A DNA stretch of 64,000 bases. It comes from Pedobacter paludis. Its GTDB lineage: Bacteria > Bacteroidota > Bacteroidia > Sphingobacteriales > Sphingobacteriaceae. The DNA is taken from assembly GCF_003173575.1 (NCBI RefSeq), contig NZ_QGNY01000001.1, positions 62,001 to 126,000 on the forward strand, given 5' to 3'. The notes below the pieces were generated by a model. It was given only the letters and a program-made list of their open reading frames with translations. It ran no database searches and was not told the DNA's origin. Positions 25,301-34,502 of the stretch are shown piece after piece (position 1 is the stretch's first letter; every line of letters starts with the position of its first letter). The position numbers and the translations under genes are program-made.

Positions 25301-27935
25301 TACCAGTAACCAACATGCCACTCAATTTATCGCCTTTTTCTGGTTTAACACCTAGATAACTGCTGTAAACATGATAAGGAATACTAAAATTATCAATACT
25401 GAAATTACCCCCTGGCTCGAAAACCTTCGTCGTAAAGTTTGCCCTTAAAACACCAGGTGCTGTATTATTCTCATTTATATTTGTATTGATTTGAGCCGTT
25501 CCATTTTGATTTAAGGTTCCTTCGAAAATGGTTTTAATTTGCGATTGGAAATTAACTGTTGGGTTATCGAAACTAAAGCCTTCAAAACCTTTGAATTTGG
25601 TTTCAGTGGTATTTAAGTTTACATCAACCTTTGCTTTTAAGTTTTGTGCAACAGCACCGAAAAGCCACTTGGCAGATAGGGTAGAGGCCGATGTACCTGA
25701 TGTTAAATAAGCTTTGCCTCCAACATTAAAATCAATTTTTAAACGGTTTGGCATTACCGTTTCTATCTTAATGGTTTTTGTAAATGTTGCACCGCCAGCT
25801 TTTACTTTAGCCATCCAATCGCCAGTTGGAGCCGTGTTTTCTGTAGCCGTTTTAAAAGTGTAAAATCCGTTTAGCGGTTTGCCATTAATTAACCTTTTGT
25901 AAAGCTGTCCTTTAGGATTATAAAACTCCATCGTAACCGGATAATTTGCTGGGAGTTTCTTTAATTTATCTTCCAATACGAAGGATACAAAAACACTATC
26001 GCCCGGACGCCAAACGCCTCGCTCTCCATATATAAACCCTTTTAACCCGCTTTGTACTACATCACCACCAACATCAAATCGGCTTAAAGGCAACGAACTT
26101 GCATCGTCTAATTTTAAATATCCTCTTTCCGAACCATTTTTGGCTATCAATAAAAACGGCTGTCTTTTTAAATCGAAGGAAGCTAAACCATCTCCATCCG
26201 TTTTTGCCGAATAAATAATCTGCTTCTGATAATCCATCAGATCTAAACTTACTCCGCTTAGCGGTTTCGCTGTTAACAAATCTGTCGCAATAATTAGCAT
26301 GCTATTATCATTACCGCGTTTTGCAACTAAACCAATATTCGAGGCAATTAAATTTCTACTTGCCCATCGTTCTGTTGTGTAGAATGATGGTGTACAAGGA
26401 TTATCTTTATCATTCCAGCGATAATTATCAGGATAAGCGTTATTATAGTGTTGCCAAAACTCATCATCCTCATCAATTTTTTCGCCATAACTTTCATCGC
26501 CACTATAGTATCCACCTTCTTCGTCTTCATCGCTTGCACTTTCTTCTTTGGCCTTACAGTTAAAAACATTGTATTCTTGTCTAAAGGCAATTGTAACCCG
26601 ATACATAGCGCCTGGTTCTGTGCGAATCATTTTATCCAGATCCAATGTAAAACGATTCTTTTTATGCAGATTGAGTGCTTTGTCTTCATCCAATCGAACT
26701 GTTTTTTGAAGAATTGGTTTTGCAACTCGTCTTAATTCGTTTCCATCTTTATAACTATTGGCTTGGAAAAACTGTGGAATATTATTCTCGTAAATCTTAA
26801 TTACCGTAACATCAACAGCCTTTAGATTAATGGCTTCGAACGGAAGGACTAATTTTCCTGAGTTTGGTAAAATAGAACCGCCACCAGCAATGGTTACTGA
26901 AGGGATTTTATCTTCGAAAGTAAGATTTGCGGTTTTTCCCGCCTGTAATGTTTTTTGATTAATGTTTTCTACGCCAGCGTTAACGGTTAGCGTATAATCG
27001 CCCTTTAATTCTTCTGGTGCATAAATTTTCACCTGACTTGCATCAATCGTATATCTTAAATCGCTCAGATTGCCTAGCGTAACCATACCTGTTAAATCCT
27101 GGCCTACCCCAACCGGTTCAGAAAGCTGTACCAAAGCATAATCTTCTTCTCCCTGAATGGCTTTCATATCCAAAATTTCGAATTTGTTTATTGCAGGAAT
27201 GCGGATTTCTTCTTCTCCTTTTTGGTCTGCATCAATTGCATCGCCGTCCCAGGTCAATTTTAAAGTTTCATCGCTACTTTTCTTTTTAATGCTATCTATT
27301 GTGAATTTTGATGTATTCTTGGCTGGATCATGTTGCCATTTTACGTGAAGTTTTTGATCGAAATCTATTTCAATGGTTTTTTCAATAGCCTGTGTTTCTT
27401 CTACATCAGAAGTTGAAACCTCTCCGGTTAACTTCATGTAATCCAATGATGTATTGTTTTGAGAAACCAATCCATTTTGAGTAAGCATAATGCCCGGAGT
27501 AATTACCTTGAACTCGAATTCAAAATCTTCCAATCCTTTTTCTGTTGCCGAAACTTGAGCAAGGTTAAAGGTTGCCTCATATTCTTTTCCGGGTTTTAAA
27601 TTTTCATCAGGACGAAACTCTACCGTTTGTGGATCGATCCAATAGGTTTTTCCCGAGATAGAAGGAGAGAAGTCAAACAAATCTCTAGAATCTGCCTTGC
27701 CCAAATCTTGCATTCCTTGAGCTGGATTGGCTAAATGAACTCGAATAAAACTTTTTTTGGAAATTGTTCCCGAGGTGTAAGCCTCAATATATTTCGCGTA
27801 GGCTTGATTTATCTCGTTCGTTTTTTTCTTGCGATTAAAGTAAACAAACACAATCGACGCTATTGAAACAACAAGAACGGCAATAAAAATAAATTTCTTT
27901 TTGTTGGATGATTGGTAGGTAGAAGGCTTTTCCAT
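22341..27935 (-). CDS. Bacterial alpha-2-macroglobulin family protein
   Basis: A very large (1864-residue) envelope protein. It has an N-terminal membrane anchor (about residues 15-33, no lipobox Cys), a series of macroglobulin beta domains and a bait-like middle region. The thioester motif is PHGCIEQTTS (Cys1415), followed by the alpha-helical TED toroid (about 1410-1700) and a receptor-binding-like C-terminal domain. Family members trap attacking proteases by a bait-triggered covalent thioester, guarding the periplasm. Pairing with PBP1C suggests defence during cell-wall repair. A Glu/Asp/Tyr-rich stretch lies near residues 460-495. Unlike E. coli YfhM, it appears anchored by a transmembrane segment. 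Confidence 0.93.
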   Translation of the reverse strand: MEKPSTYQSSNKKKFIFIAVLVVSIASIVFVYFNRKKKTNEINQAYAKYIEAYTSGTISKKSFIRVHLANPAQGMQDLGKADSRDLFDFSPSISGKTYWIDPQTVEFRPDENLKPGKEYEATFNLAQVSATEKGLEDFEFEFKVITPGIMLTQNGLVSQNNTSLDYMKLTGEVSTSDVEETQAIEKTIEIDFDQKLHVKWQHDPAKNTSKFTIDSIKKKSSDETLKLTWDGDAIDADQKGEEEIRIPAINKFEILDMKAIQGEEDYALVQLSEPVGVGQDLTGMVTLGNLSDLRYTIDASQVKIYAPEELKGDYTLTVNAGVENINQKTLQAGKTANLTFEDKIPSVTIAGGGSILPNSGKLVLPFEAINLKAVDVTVIKIYENNIPQFFQANSYKDGNELRRVAKPILQKTVRLDEDKALNLHKKNRFTLDLDKMIRTEPGAMYRVTIAFRQEYNVFNCKAKEESASDEDEEGGYYSGDESYGEKIDEDDEFWQHYNNAYPDNYRWNDKDNPCTPSFYTTERWASRNLIASNIGLVAKRGNDNSMLIIATDLLTAKPLSGVSLDLMDYQKQIIYSAKTDGDGLASFDLKRQPFLLIAKNGSERGYLKLDDASSLPLSRFDVGGDVVQSGLKGFIYGERGVWRPGDSVFVSFVLEDKLKKLPANYPVTMEFYNPKGQLYKRLINGKPLNGFYTFKTATENTAPTGDWMAKVKAGGATFTKTIKIETVMPNRLKIDFNVGGKAYLTSGTSASTLSAKWLFGAVAQNLKAKVDVNLNTTETKFKGFEGFSFDNPTVNFQSQIKTIFEGTLNQNGTAQINTNINENNTAPGVLRANFTTKVFEPGGNFSIDNFSIPYHVYSSYLGVKPEKGDKLSGMLVTGKDHKIEIVNVNTDGKLLGGSKTVQVELYKTQWRWWWEQDSQYTYANFTQNQFNKLISTNQVTLTNGKGSWNLRIDEPEWGRYLILVRDINGGHVTGKSVYVDWPGWAQREQGNNPTEASMLSFTANKEKFTVGEDITLTIPTGKNGRALISIENGSRVLKTFWIDTKSGQTQYTFKAEKNMAPNVFANITLLQPHAQTVNDLPIRMYGAIPISVEDPQTILKPTIKMADKIKPETENTITVGEQNGKAMTYTIALVDEGLLDLTRFKTPDPHSAFYARESLGVKTWDLFDYVIGAWGGNLERILSIGGDGSINKNLNPAKANRFKAVVKFMGPFAIGKGESKTHKFKLPQYIGSVRAMVIAGQDAAYGFAEKSVQVKKPLMVLATLPRVIGPGESFTLPITVFATENNLKNVSVQLQTSNLIVQGINKQQLYYKQTGEQMAYFEVKAPNTVGIAKVKVMAQSGAEKTEYDVEMDIRNPNPYITNVVSATVQPHQKWTINYLPIGMAGTNSGTLEVSSIPAINLSKRLSYLIQYPHGCIEQTTSGIFPQLYLDRLSALSEQQKATTERNIKAGINRLKGFQTPDGGLSYWPGEGSSDEWGTNYGGHFLVEAQNAGYTLPVGLMDELLRFEKSKATNWTPNSNNFYGGDLSQAYRLYVLALAKKPEMAAMNRLRAFQYLSVAAKWRLAAAYKLAGQNDLAQNMIKGLDAMVQPYNQLGGTYGSDVRDEAMILETLTLLGQKARAASLLKPLAAKLGEDTWYSTQTTAYSLLAIAKFCGTNQSSNKLQYQYTLDGKSAPVNSNQYINSTVVNFKGNSTSVTNNGKNVLFVRLVLQGQPVAGQNNFLPNKPDVLGMSVVYKKLNGTPLNPALLKQGTDFYAEVTIKNPGKMGFYEQMALTQIFPSGWEIINTRVNDNQSALASSPFTYQDIRDDRVFTYFNIKENESVVYKVLLNASYLGKYYLSAVQCEAMYNNNISATENGMWVQVVK

Positions 27936-28067
27936 ATCTGATTAAATGTTATGAAAAATAACTAAAATTACCGTTAAAAGAAATTTTTTTAAAACTTTGA
28001 AGAATTGATTTGTTCCTTAGCTATCATTTAGATAAGTTTACATTCATCAACCCGATAACAACCAAAT

Positions 28068-28493
28068 ATGATAAAGAAATTATTGATTTGTACCATCTTA
28101 ACCTTCTGCTCGATAAGTTTTTGTTTAGCGCAAAAGACGGAAGTAGAGGAAGCTGTTTCTAAACTAACGAAATTAATGATTGCGCCAGATAGCCTGGCCT
28201 TGAATAAAATGATTTTGAACAATTTAAGCTATGGGCACTCTAGCGGAAAAATCCAAACCAAACAAGAGTTTATGCATTCTTTGCTTTCGGGCGAATCTGA
28301 TTTTGTAGATATTAATTTAACCGATCAAACTGTTATTGTTCAGAACAAAACAGCTTTGGTTCGCCATACTTTAAATGCCAAAACAAATGATAAAAATGTT
28401 CCAGGAAATGTGAAACTGTATATTTTATTGATTTGGAGCAAGGAGAAAACAGGATGGAAGTTAATTGGTAGACAGGCAATTAAGGTACCTTAA
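28068..28493 (+). CDS. Secreted NTF2-like (DUF4440) protein
   Basis: A 141-residue protein with a signal peptide (MIKKLLICTILTFCSISFCLAQ) and a cystatin-like/NTF2 cone. The pattern is LTKLMIAPDSLALNKMI, LSYGHSSGKIQTKQEF and the terminal WSKEKTGWKLIGRQAIKV. DUF4440 proteins have a pocket, but most lack known catalysis. It is divergent from the alpha-2-macroglobulin gene and ends at a symmetric hairpin. Function unknown. Confidence 0.8.
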   Translation: MIKKLLICTILTFCSISFCLAQKTEVEEAVSKLTKLMIAPDSLALNKMILNNLSYGHSSGKIQTKQEFMHSLLSGESDFVDINLTDQTVIVQNKTALVRHTLNAKTNDKNVPGNVKLYILLIWSKEKTGWKLIGRQAIKVP

Positions 28494-28537
28494 ATCCCTA
28501 ACGTCGCTATAAATTTATTTTAGAATCTTCAAATAAG

Positions 28538-28558
28538 ATGCTGAAATAAATTCAGCAT
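28538..28558. terminator. Bidirectional hairpin
   Basis: The perfect 8-bp stem ATGCTGAA/TTCAGCAT with loop ATAAA lies between the convergent NTF2-like gene and the small gene downstream of topA. The adjoining T-run is short. Confidence 0.5.
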
Positions 28559-28578
28559 GCAAAATTTTCTTCGAGAAA

Positions 28579-28983
28579 TTACTTTATCATAACCCCAGGT
28601 CTATTAACCAACGGAATTTTGATTAAATTAGAATCGATTATGCTTTCTGGTAGGAAGATGAATTTTTTATCGTAAATGGTAGAACCGATGTAATAGCTTA
28701 ACCAATATTCGTTTGTTAAACCAAAAACTTGTGGATCAATTGCTTCAACACCTTTAAAATCATTAGCCTCCATATCGCCTAATGAATGCCTTAAAATAGA
28801 AGTTTTTACTTGCTTACCATCTTTTTCGCCATAACCTTTGGAGCTGATTAATACATTTGTGATGGGCTCGTTTTTTAAATTAACAAGATAAACTGTCCAA
28901 TTTTTAACTTCTGGAGTTTCGCTCATTAATACCACGGCTATCGCAATATCTTCAACTGTATTTTCTGGTAAATCTGCTTTCAT
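28579..28983 (-). CDS. Conserved-looking hypothetical protein downstream of topA
   Basis: A 134-residue soluble protein from MKADLPENTVEDIAIAV; eight codons further upstream are open but the start context is worse. It has a beta-rich pattern (WTVYLVNLKNEPITNVLISSKG, then EYWLSYYIGSTIYDKKFIFLPES), no signal peptide and no catalytic motif that I recognise. It follows topA on the same strand after a 124-bp gap that contains short CTTTGTTC-type direct repeats. No function is assigned. Confidence 0.7.
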   Translation of the reverse strand: MKADLPENTVEDIAIAVVLMSETPEVKNWTVYLVNLKNEPITNVLISSKGYGEKDGKQVKTSILRHSLGDMEANDFKGVEAIDPQVFGLTNEYWLSYYIGSTIYDKKFIFLPESIIDSNLIKIPLVNRPGVMIK

Positions 28984-29107
28984 GTTGGAATAAGGATAAA
29001 GGAGCAAGGAACAAAGAGGAAGGAGTATGAAACAGTAAAACCAGTTAGTTTTTATATCTTTTGTCTTTGTTCCTTATTCTTTGTTCGTCGTTATTCTTTG
29101 TTCCTCG

Positions 29108-31669
29108 TTATTTTTTCTTCGCCACTGCTTTTTTGGCTGGAGCTTTTTTCTTCGCTGGAGCTTTTTTCTTTGTTTCAAATGCTTTAGGCACTTGCTCAAC
29201 TATCATTTTTTTAATTACCTCCAAATCCACATCTACCAATTCTTCTGGTGTGTACTTTTGTTTTGTAGCTTCGTTATATCTAAGCTTAAGCATTAATTTT
29301 CCGAAACGGATAAATGGTCCCCATCTTCCATTTTCGATAGAGATTTTTTCTTCATCCCAGGTTTTTATAAAGCGATTGGCTTCTTTTTCTACTTTCTTCC
29401 CGATAAGGGTTTCAATATCTTCTTGCGATAAGTTGTCAAAATCATATCCTTTTGCTGGGATATTGATAAACAAATCGTTCCATTTTATAAACGGCCCGAA
29501 ACGACCTTTTCCTTTTGTAACGCCTAATCCTTGATAGTGTGCAATAGGCGCATCATCATCCATTTTCTGCTTGATGATTTCAACGGCTCTTTCATAAGTA
29601 ACGGCTAATGGTTCTTCGTTTTTTGGTAGCGAGATAAAAGCTTCTCCCCATTTAACATAAGGACCGAAACGGCCAACCCCAATCATTACCTCTTTGCCTT
29701 CAAAATCAGGGAGTTGGAAAGGTAGTTTGAACAATTCCAATGCATCATCCAATGTAATTGTTGCTACAGATTGATTGCGCATTAAACTCGCATATCGCGG
29801 TTTTTCCTCTTCGTCTAGTTCTCCGATTTGAACCAATGGGCCAAACTTTCCAACTTTGGTATACACGTTTTTGCCACTGGCGGGGTCTAAACCAAGTAAT
29901 CGCTCGCCTGTTGCGCGTTCTGCGGTTTCCAAAGTTGTTTCTACTTCGGTATGAAAAGGATTATAAAACGAATGCAACATTTTTGTCCACTCTTGTAAGC
30001 CTTGCGCAATCTCATCAAATTCTTTCTCCACTTTGGCAGTAAAGTTAAAATCTACAATTCCCTTAAAATGTTCTACCAGAAAATCGTTTACTACTTCACC
30101 AATATCTGTTGGGAAAAGTTTCTGTTTCTCTGCACCCGTAATTTCAGATTTAGTTTCCTTGTTTACTTTGCCGTTAGCTAAAACAATCGCCGTAAATTTC
30201 CGTTGCTTTCCGTCCCTGTCTTCCTTAACTACATAACCTCGATTTTGAACCGTAGAAATTGTTGGGGCATAAGTTGATGGTCGGCCAATGCCTAATTCTT
30301 CTAATTTCTTAACTAAACTGGCTTCGGTATATCTTGCCGGCGGACGGGAATAACGTTCCGTTGCCTGCATTTCTTTTAAAAATAGTTCTTGTCCTTTTGC
30401 TAATGGAGGTAAAATTGAACCACCTTCTTTTTCCTCACTTTCATCCTCATCAGTAGATTCTAAATATACTTTTAAGAAACCATCAAATTTTAAAACTTCG
30501 CCTTCAGCAATTAAATGCTCCTTTCTGGTCGATGCTGTAATTTGAGCAGTAGTCTTTTCAAACAATGCCTCGCTCATTTGAGATGCAATAGAACGTTTCC
30601 AGATCAAATCGTACAAACGTTTCTCAGAAATATCGCCATCTACAGTATGTCTATCAAAGTAAGTAGGACGGATGGCTTCGTGAGCTTCTTGCGCACCTGC
30701 CGCTTTTGTTCTATAAACCCTTTGCTGATGATATTGATTGCCATAAGCAGATTTTATTTCTGCGGCAGCTGCATTTAGGGCCGTTTCGGATAAGTTTACC
30801 GAATCCGTTCTCATGTAGGTAATCTTACCAGCTTCGTAAAGTCTTTGTGCAACCTGCATGGTTCTGGCTACGGGAAAGCCTAGTTTTCGAGATGCTTCTT
30901 GTTGTAAGGTGGATGTGGTAAAGGGTGCGGCAGGATTGCGTTTTGCAGGTTTGGTTTCTAAACTTGTAATATCAAAGTTTGCGTTTGCACAATCTTGAAG
31001 GAACTTTTCAGCATCTGCATCGCTTTCGAAACGTTGTGGCAATTCTGCCTTTACCATTTCTTTTCCCTTACCTTTGGTAAATTGAGCGGTTATTTTGTAA
31101 GCTGCAGCAGCATTGAAATTTTGAACTTCTCTTTCTCTATCTACTATTAAGCGTACAGCAACAGATTGAACGCGGCCTGCAGAAAGCGATGGTTTAACTT
31201 TTTTCCATAAAACCGGTGAAAGTTCAAAACCTACCAATCGATCTAACACACGGCGAGCCTGTTGTGCATTTACTAAATTATAATCTATTCCTCGCGGACT
31301 TTCAATGGCTTTTAATATGGCTGGCTTGGTGATTTCATGGAAAACGATTCTTTTTGTTTTCTCTACTTTTAGGCCCAAAGTTTCGAATAAATGCCATGAA
31401 ATTGCTTCTCCCTCACGGTCTTCATCGGATGCTAGCCACACCATTTCGGCTTCCTTAGCTAATTTTTTGAGTTCGGCTACCATGCTTTTCTTATCGGCAG
31501 GCACCTCGTATGTTTGGGCGAAGTTATTTTTTATATCAATCGCCATATCGCCTTTAACTAAATCCCGAATATGGCCATAGCTAGATTTCACAAGAAAGTC
31601 TTTACCTAGATAGCCTTCTATAGTTTTTGCTTTAGCTGGTGATTCGACGATTAATAAATTTTTGGCCAT
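29108..31669 (-). CDS. topA: DNA topoisomerase I
   Basis: An 853-residue type IA topoisomerase that relaxes negative supercoils. The start is MAKNLLIVESPAKAKTIEGYLG, which opens the Toprim domain; a 16-codon upstream extension is rejected. Toprim acidic residues are in SDEDREGEAISWHL, and the catalytic Tyr285 is in GKITYMRTDSVNLS. The C-terminus has repeated glycine/phenylalanine-rich modules (VGKFGPLVQIG, VGRFGPYVKWGE, KGRFGPFIKWND, NGRWGPFIRFG) instead of Cys4 zinc fingers, and ends in a Lys/Ala-rich DNA-binding tail. This arrangement is usual in Bacteroidota. Confidence 0.97.
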   Translation of the reverse strand: MAKNLLIVESPAKAKTIEGYLGKDFLVKSSYGHIRDLVKGDMAIDIKNNFAQTYEVPADKKSMVAELKKLAKEAEMVWLASDEDREGEAISWHLFETLGLKVEKTKRIVFHEITKPAILKAIESPRGIDYNLVNAQQARRVLDRLVGFELSPVLWKKVKPSLSAGRVQSVAVRLIVDREREVQNFNAAAAYKITAQFTKGKGKEMVKAELPQRFESDADAEKFLQDCANANFDITSLETKPAKRNPAAPFTTSTLQQEASRKLGFPVARTMQVAQRLYEAGKITYMRTDSVNLSETALNAAAAEIKSAYGNQYHQQRVYRTKAAGAQEAHEAIRPTYFDRHTVDGDISEKRLYDLIWKRSIASQMSEALFEKTTAQITASTRKEHLIAEGEVLKFDGFLKVYLESTDEDESEEKEGGSILPPLAKGQELFLKEMQATERYSRPPARYTEASLVKKLEELGIGRPSTYAPTISTVQNRGYVVKEDRDGKQRKFTAIVLANGKVNKETKSEITGAEKQKLFPTDIGEVVNDFLVEHFKGIVDFNFTAKVEKEFDEIAQGLQEWTKMLHSFYNPFHTEVETTLETAERATGERLLGLDPASGKNVYTKVGKFGPLVQIGELDEEEKPRYASLMRNQSVATITLDDALELFKLPFQLPDFEGKEVMIGVGRFGPYVKWGEAFISLPKNEEPLAVTYERAVEIIKQKMDDDAPIAHYQGLGVTKGKGRFGPFIKWNDLFINIPAKGYDFDNLSQEDIETLIGKKVEKEANRFIKTWDEEKISIENGRWGPFIRFGKLMLKLRYNEATKQKYTPEELVDVDLEVIKKMIVEQVPKAFETKKKAPAKKKAPAKKAVAKKK

Positions 31670-31801
31670 GAAATACGTTTTTGTGCAAATAAAGCTATAA
31701 TTAAAGTATAAATCCAAACTTGAACACTATTTAATACAAATTTTTTATTAAATTTTATAAAAATCAGAGTTCAAAAAAATGAAAAGCCTTAAAATTATTA
31801 C

Positions 31802-32872
31802 TTAATTTATCACCGCATTTATTTTCTGCCAAAGGCTTTCATCAAAGCCTGAAACTGCAAAAGAAGGGTTCGCTGGATCGGATGCATTTCCCATTCTTAC
31901 AATCACCATATTCTTGCTAGGGATTACATAGATCCGTTGATCTGATGCGCCCATAGCAGCATACATATCACTTGGAGCGCTGGGAATTAAATTCCCCTGA
32001 AACACATTTTGACTACCTGGTATCATATAACTGCTTTTACCATTAAGCCACCATAAATAACCATAAGATGGATTTATGTTTTGTGAGGTTTTTATACTTT
32101 CAGAAAAAAAAGATTCGCTTATGATTTGCTCTTTATTCCATTTTCCATTGTTTAGAGCAAATAAACCGAATCTTGCCATGCTCCTGGTATTGCTGTTGTA
32201 AATTTTGAAAATAATTCCATCATCCCAAAAACCATCCATTCCTATTTTGTTTTTCAATTTGTTATCAAAATAACTTTCGAAAGTTTGTTTGCTCGCTGAT
32301 GAAACCACATCCATTAATTTTTGGAAAACGTTAGCATAAGCCCAGCGTGTTCCTGCATCAGCTACATAAGTTAATTTAGATTTTATTACAAGATCGCTGC
32401 TTTCATCCAATCCCGATGTCATGGTTAGTAAATGTCTCACCGAAATTAAATTTTCTTTTGTCAAGGGTTCGCTTGTCCAGCCAGTTCCTAAATATTGATT
32501 TGCGGCCGTATTTATATTTAACAGACCTTCCTGTTGGGCTAAGCCTGTTGTTGTTGCAACTAAGGTTTTGCCTGCACTATTCCATTGCCAGCTGGTGCTT
32601 TGCGAATGGCCGTTAAAATACTCTTCTAAAACAATTCTCCCGTTTACAAGAATCATAAACGATTTTGAATTTTTCTCTACGAGAAATTTCTTTAAGTCAT
32701 CTATCGCAGTTTGCTTCCATCCTAAACTGGCAACTGATTTGGTTTCCCAATCTATAGCATTATTTGGTGGATAATACATCTGTTCAGAACTCGCTGGAGT
32801 TGGTTCATCGATCTTTTTTTTACAGGCTAAAAACGATAACGTTACAAGTAACAGTAAAAGTTTAATTTTCAT
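31802..32872 (-). CDS. Serine hydrolase, beta-lactamase/class C-like, lipoprotein
   Basis: A 356-residue envelope protein from MKIKLLLLLVTLSFLAC, a lipoprotein signal with Cys17. The catalytic SxxK is in WNSAGKTLVATT and the YxN is in RWAYANVFQKL; the third box is replaced by a PSYGYLWWLNG segment, as in the beta-lactamase-related hydrolases (COG1680). Substrates of such proteins range from D-amino peptides to esters, so the reaction is not assigned. The gene stands alone between topA and the glutathione peroxidase. Confidence 0.88.
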   Translation of the reverse strand: MKIKLLLLLVTLSFLACKKKIDEPTPASSEQMYYPPNNAIDWETKSVASLGWKQTAIDDLKKFLVEKNSKSFMILVNGRIVLEEYFNGHSQSTSWQWNSAGKTLVATTTGLAQQEGLLNINTAANQYLGTGWTSEPLTKENLISVRHLLTMTSGLDESSDLVIKSKLTYVADAGTRWAYANVFQKLMDVVSSASKQTFESYFDNKLKNKIGMDGFWDDGIIFKIYNSNTRSMARFGLFALNNGKWNKEQIISESFFSESIKTSQNINPSYGYLWWLNGKSSYMIPGSQNVFQGNLIPSAPSDMYAAMGASDQRIYVIPSKNMVIVRMGNASDPANPSFAVSGFDESLWQKINAVIN

Positions 32873-33039
32873 AACAATAGTGGTTTGGTTAGGTATACGA
32901 CAGTAGATTGTCTCCAAGGTTTAATTTACCTGTGTACGAAATAAAATGAGCATTTAATGTTGCTTCTCATTTTATTTACAACTTCATTACCGATCTAAAA
33001 ACTATTTCTCCATATATTCGTATATAAAATAAAACAGCA

Positions 33040-33555
33040 ATGATAAACACCATCCTCATCCTATTGAACTTTTTGGTAAGTACACCTCCAAAAAACGTTT
33101 ACGATTTCAGCTTCAAAACCATTGATGGCAAAGAAGTAAAACTATCAAAATTTAAAGGCAAAAAAATCCTGATTGTTAACACGGCTTCAAAATGTGGTTT
33201 TACGCCACAGTACGAAGATTTGGAGAAGCTACATAAGCAATATGGTAAAAAAGTAGTTTTAATTGGTTTCCCGGAAGGTAATTTTGGCGGACAAGAATTC
33301 TCTACCAATACCGAAATAAAAGAATTTTGTACCGGAAAATATAACGTTACTTTTTTATTGGCTGAGAAAAGCAGTGTGAAAGGTGATGATATAAGTCCTT
33401 TATTTAAGTATTTAACCACGCAAACCAATACAGAAGAGCAAGGTGATATTAAATGGAACTTCGAAAAATTCTTAATTAATGAAAAAGGAGAATTGGTTCA
33501 CCGCTTCCGTTCTAAAACAAAACCTTTGGATGAGGCGATTGTAAAAAATTTATAA
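33040..33555 (+). CDS. Glutathione-peroxidase-family thiol peroxidase
   Basis: A 171-residue protein with a hydrophobic N-terminus (export is possible). The peroxidatic Cys52 is in NTASKCGFTPQY, a candidate resolving Cys97 is in KEFCTGKYNV, and WNFEKFL gives Trp139 and Asn140 of the catalytic tetrad. The usual tetrad Gln is Asn81 (GFPEGNFGGQE). A Cys at both positions indicates a thioredoxin-dependent peroxidase rather than a glutathione-dependent one. It ends before an 18-bp hairpin. Confidence 0.9.
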   Translation: MINTILILLNFLVSTPPKNVYDFSFKTIDGKEVKLSKFKGKKILIVNTASKCGFTPQYEDLEKLHKQYGKKVVLIGFPEGNFGGQEFSTNTEIKEFCTGKYNVTFLLAEKSSVKGDDISPLFKYLTTQTNTEEQGDIKWNFEKFLINEKGELVHRFRSKTKPLDEAIVKNL

Positions 33556-33609
33556 TGAATTAAAAATGTGAGATAAAATAAGATATTTCATCTCGCTTTA
33601 TATTTGAAA

Positions 33610-33657
33610 GGTAAAATGGATAGTGGACTGTAAATCCACTATCCATTTTACCTTTTT
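33610..33657. terminator. Very strong intrinsic terminator
   Basis: A perfect 18-bp stem (33610-33627 with 33635-33652) encloses a 7-base loop and is followed by TTTTT. It lies between the convergent peroxidase and aquaporin genes. Confidence 0.85.
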
Positions 33658-33666
33658 GTTTTAAAA

Positions 33667-34374
33667 TCAGTTTCTTTCCAGTACAAATCTCCAAACTATT
33701 GCACTTAATATGGCGCCGATAACTGGCGCAACAATAAACAACCACAATTGGCTAAGTGCTTCTCCACCTACAATTAAAGCGGGACCAATACTACGCGCTG
33801 GATTAACCGAAACGCCCGTTACAGGAATTCCAACAATATGAATTAGCACTAAACTTAATCCAATGGCCAGGCCAGCAAAACCGCCATTAATATTTTTGGT
33901 AGAAGTAGCACCAAAAATTACCAATAGAAAGATAAACGTTAGTACAATTTCTGCTAAAAAGCCAGCATGTAAACTATAATGCTGAAGAGATAAAGCATCA
34001 AAACCATTTTGCCCCAAACCGTTTACCGCTAAAGAATATTCGGGCTTTCCTGATGCAATATGAAGTAAAATACATGCGCCTGCAATTGCACCTAAAATTT
34101 GAGCTACTATATAATATAATGCTTCGGTAATCTTCATTCTTCCTGCTACAACCATACCGATAGAAATAGCTGGATTAATATGGCAACCAGAAATATGGCC
34201 GATTGCATAAGCCATTGCAATAACAGATAAGCCAAAAGCAAAAGATATTCCCAATAAGCCCACGCCAGTAGTTCCATTTGCACCAGCTATTACGGCGCTT
34301 CCACAACCCATTAAGACTAATACTAAGGTGCCGAGAAATTCGGCTGTAAATTTTGAAAATTTAGAGGTTTCCAT
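33667..34374 (-). CDS. aqpZ: Aquaporin (MIP family)
   Basis: A 235-residue inner-membrane channel with six transmembrane helices and two NPA half-helices (CHINPAISIG and SVNPARSIGPAL). The Arg after the second NPA forms the selectivity filter. Narrow-pore residues and length resemble AqpZ water channels rather than GlpF, and there is no glycerol kinase nearby. It is transcribed toward the strong hairpin shared with the peroxidase; a REP cluster lies upstream. Confidence 0.92.
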   Translation of the reverse strand: METSKFSKFTAEFLGTLVLVLMGCGSAVIAGANGTTGVGLLGISFAFGLSVIAMAYAIGHISGCHINPAISIGMVVAGRMKITEALYYIVAQILGAIAGACILLHIASGKPEYSLAVNGLGQNGFDALSLQHYSLHAGFLAEIVLTFIFLLVIFGATSTKNINGGFAGLAIGLSLVLIHIVGIPVTGVSVNPARSIGPALIVGGEALSQLWLFIVAPVIGAILSAIVWRFVLERN

Positions 34375-34502
34375 ATAATTGATTTTTTAAAGTTTTAAAA
34401 TAAAAATTACAGGGATGATGTAAACCAAAAGTAAATAAAATTTAAAGATTATAGAGGTATTGGGAATATTTATAGGTTTTTTGAAAATGTTGTTAGCTTT
34501 TG

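Noticed and set aside
29008..29105. CTTTGTTC-type direct and inverted repeats downstream of topA
   Set aside because: Short and low-complexity; they look like slippage in AT-rich spacer DNA rather than an element.
31670..31717. Extended N-terminus for topA
   Set aside because: The family begins at MAKNLLIVESPAKAKTIEGY; the added codons are AT-rich leader sequence.
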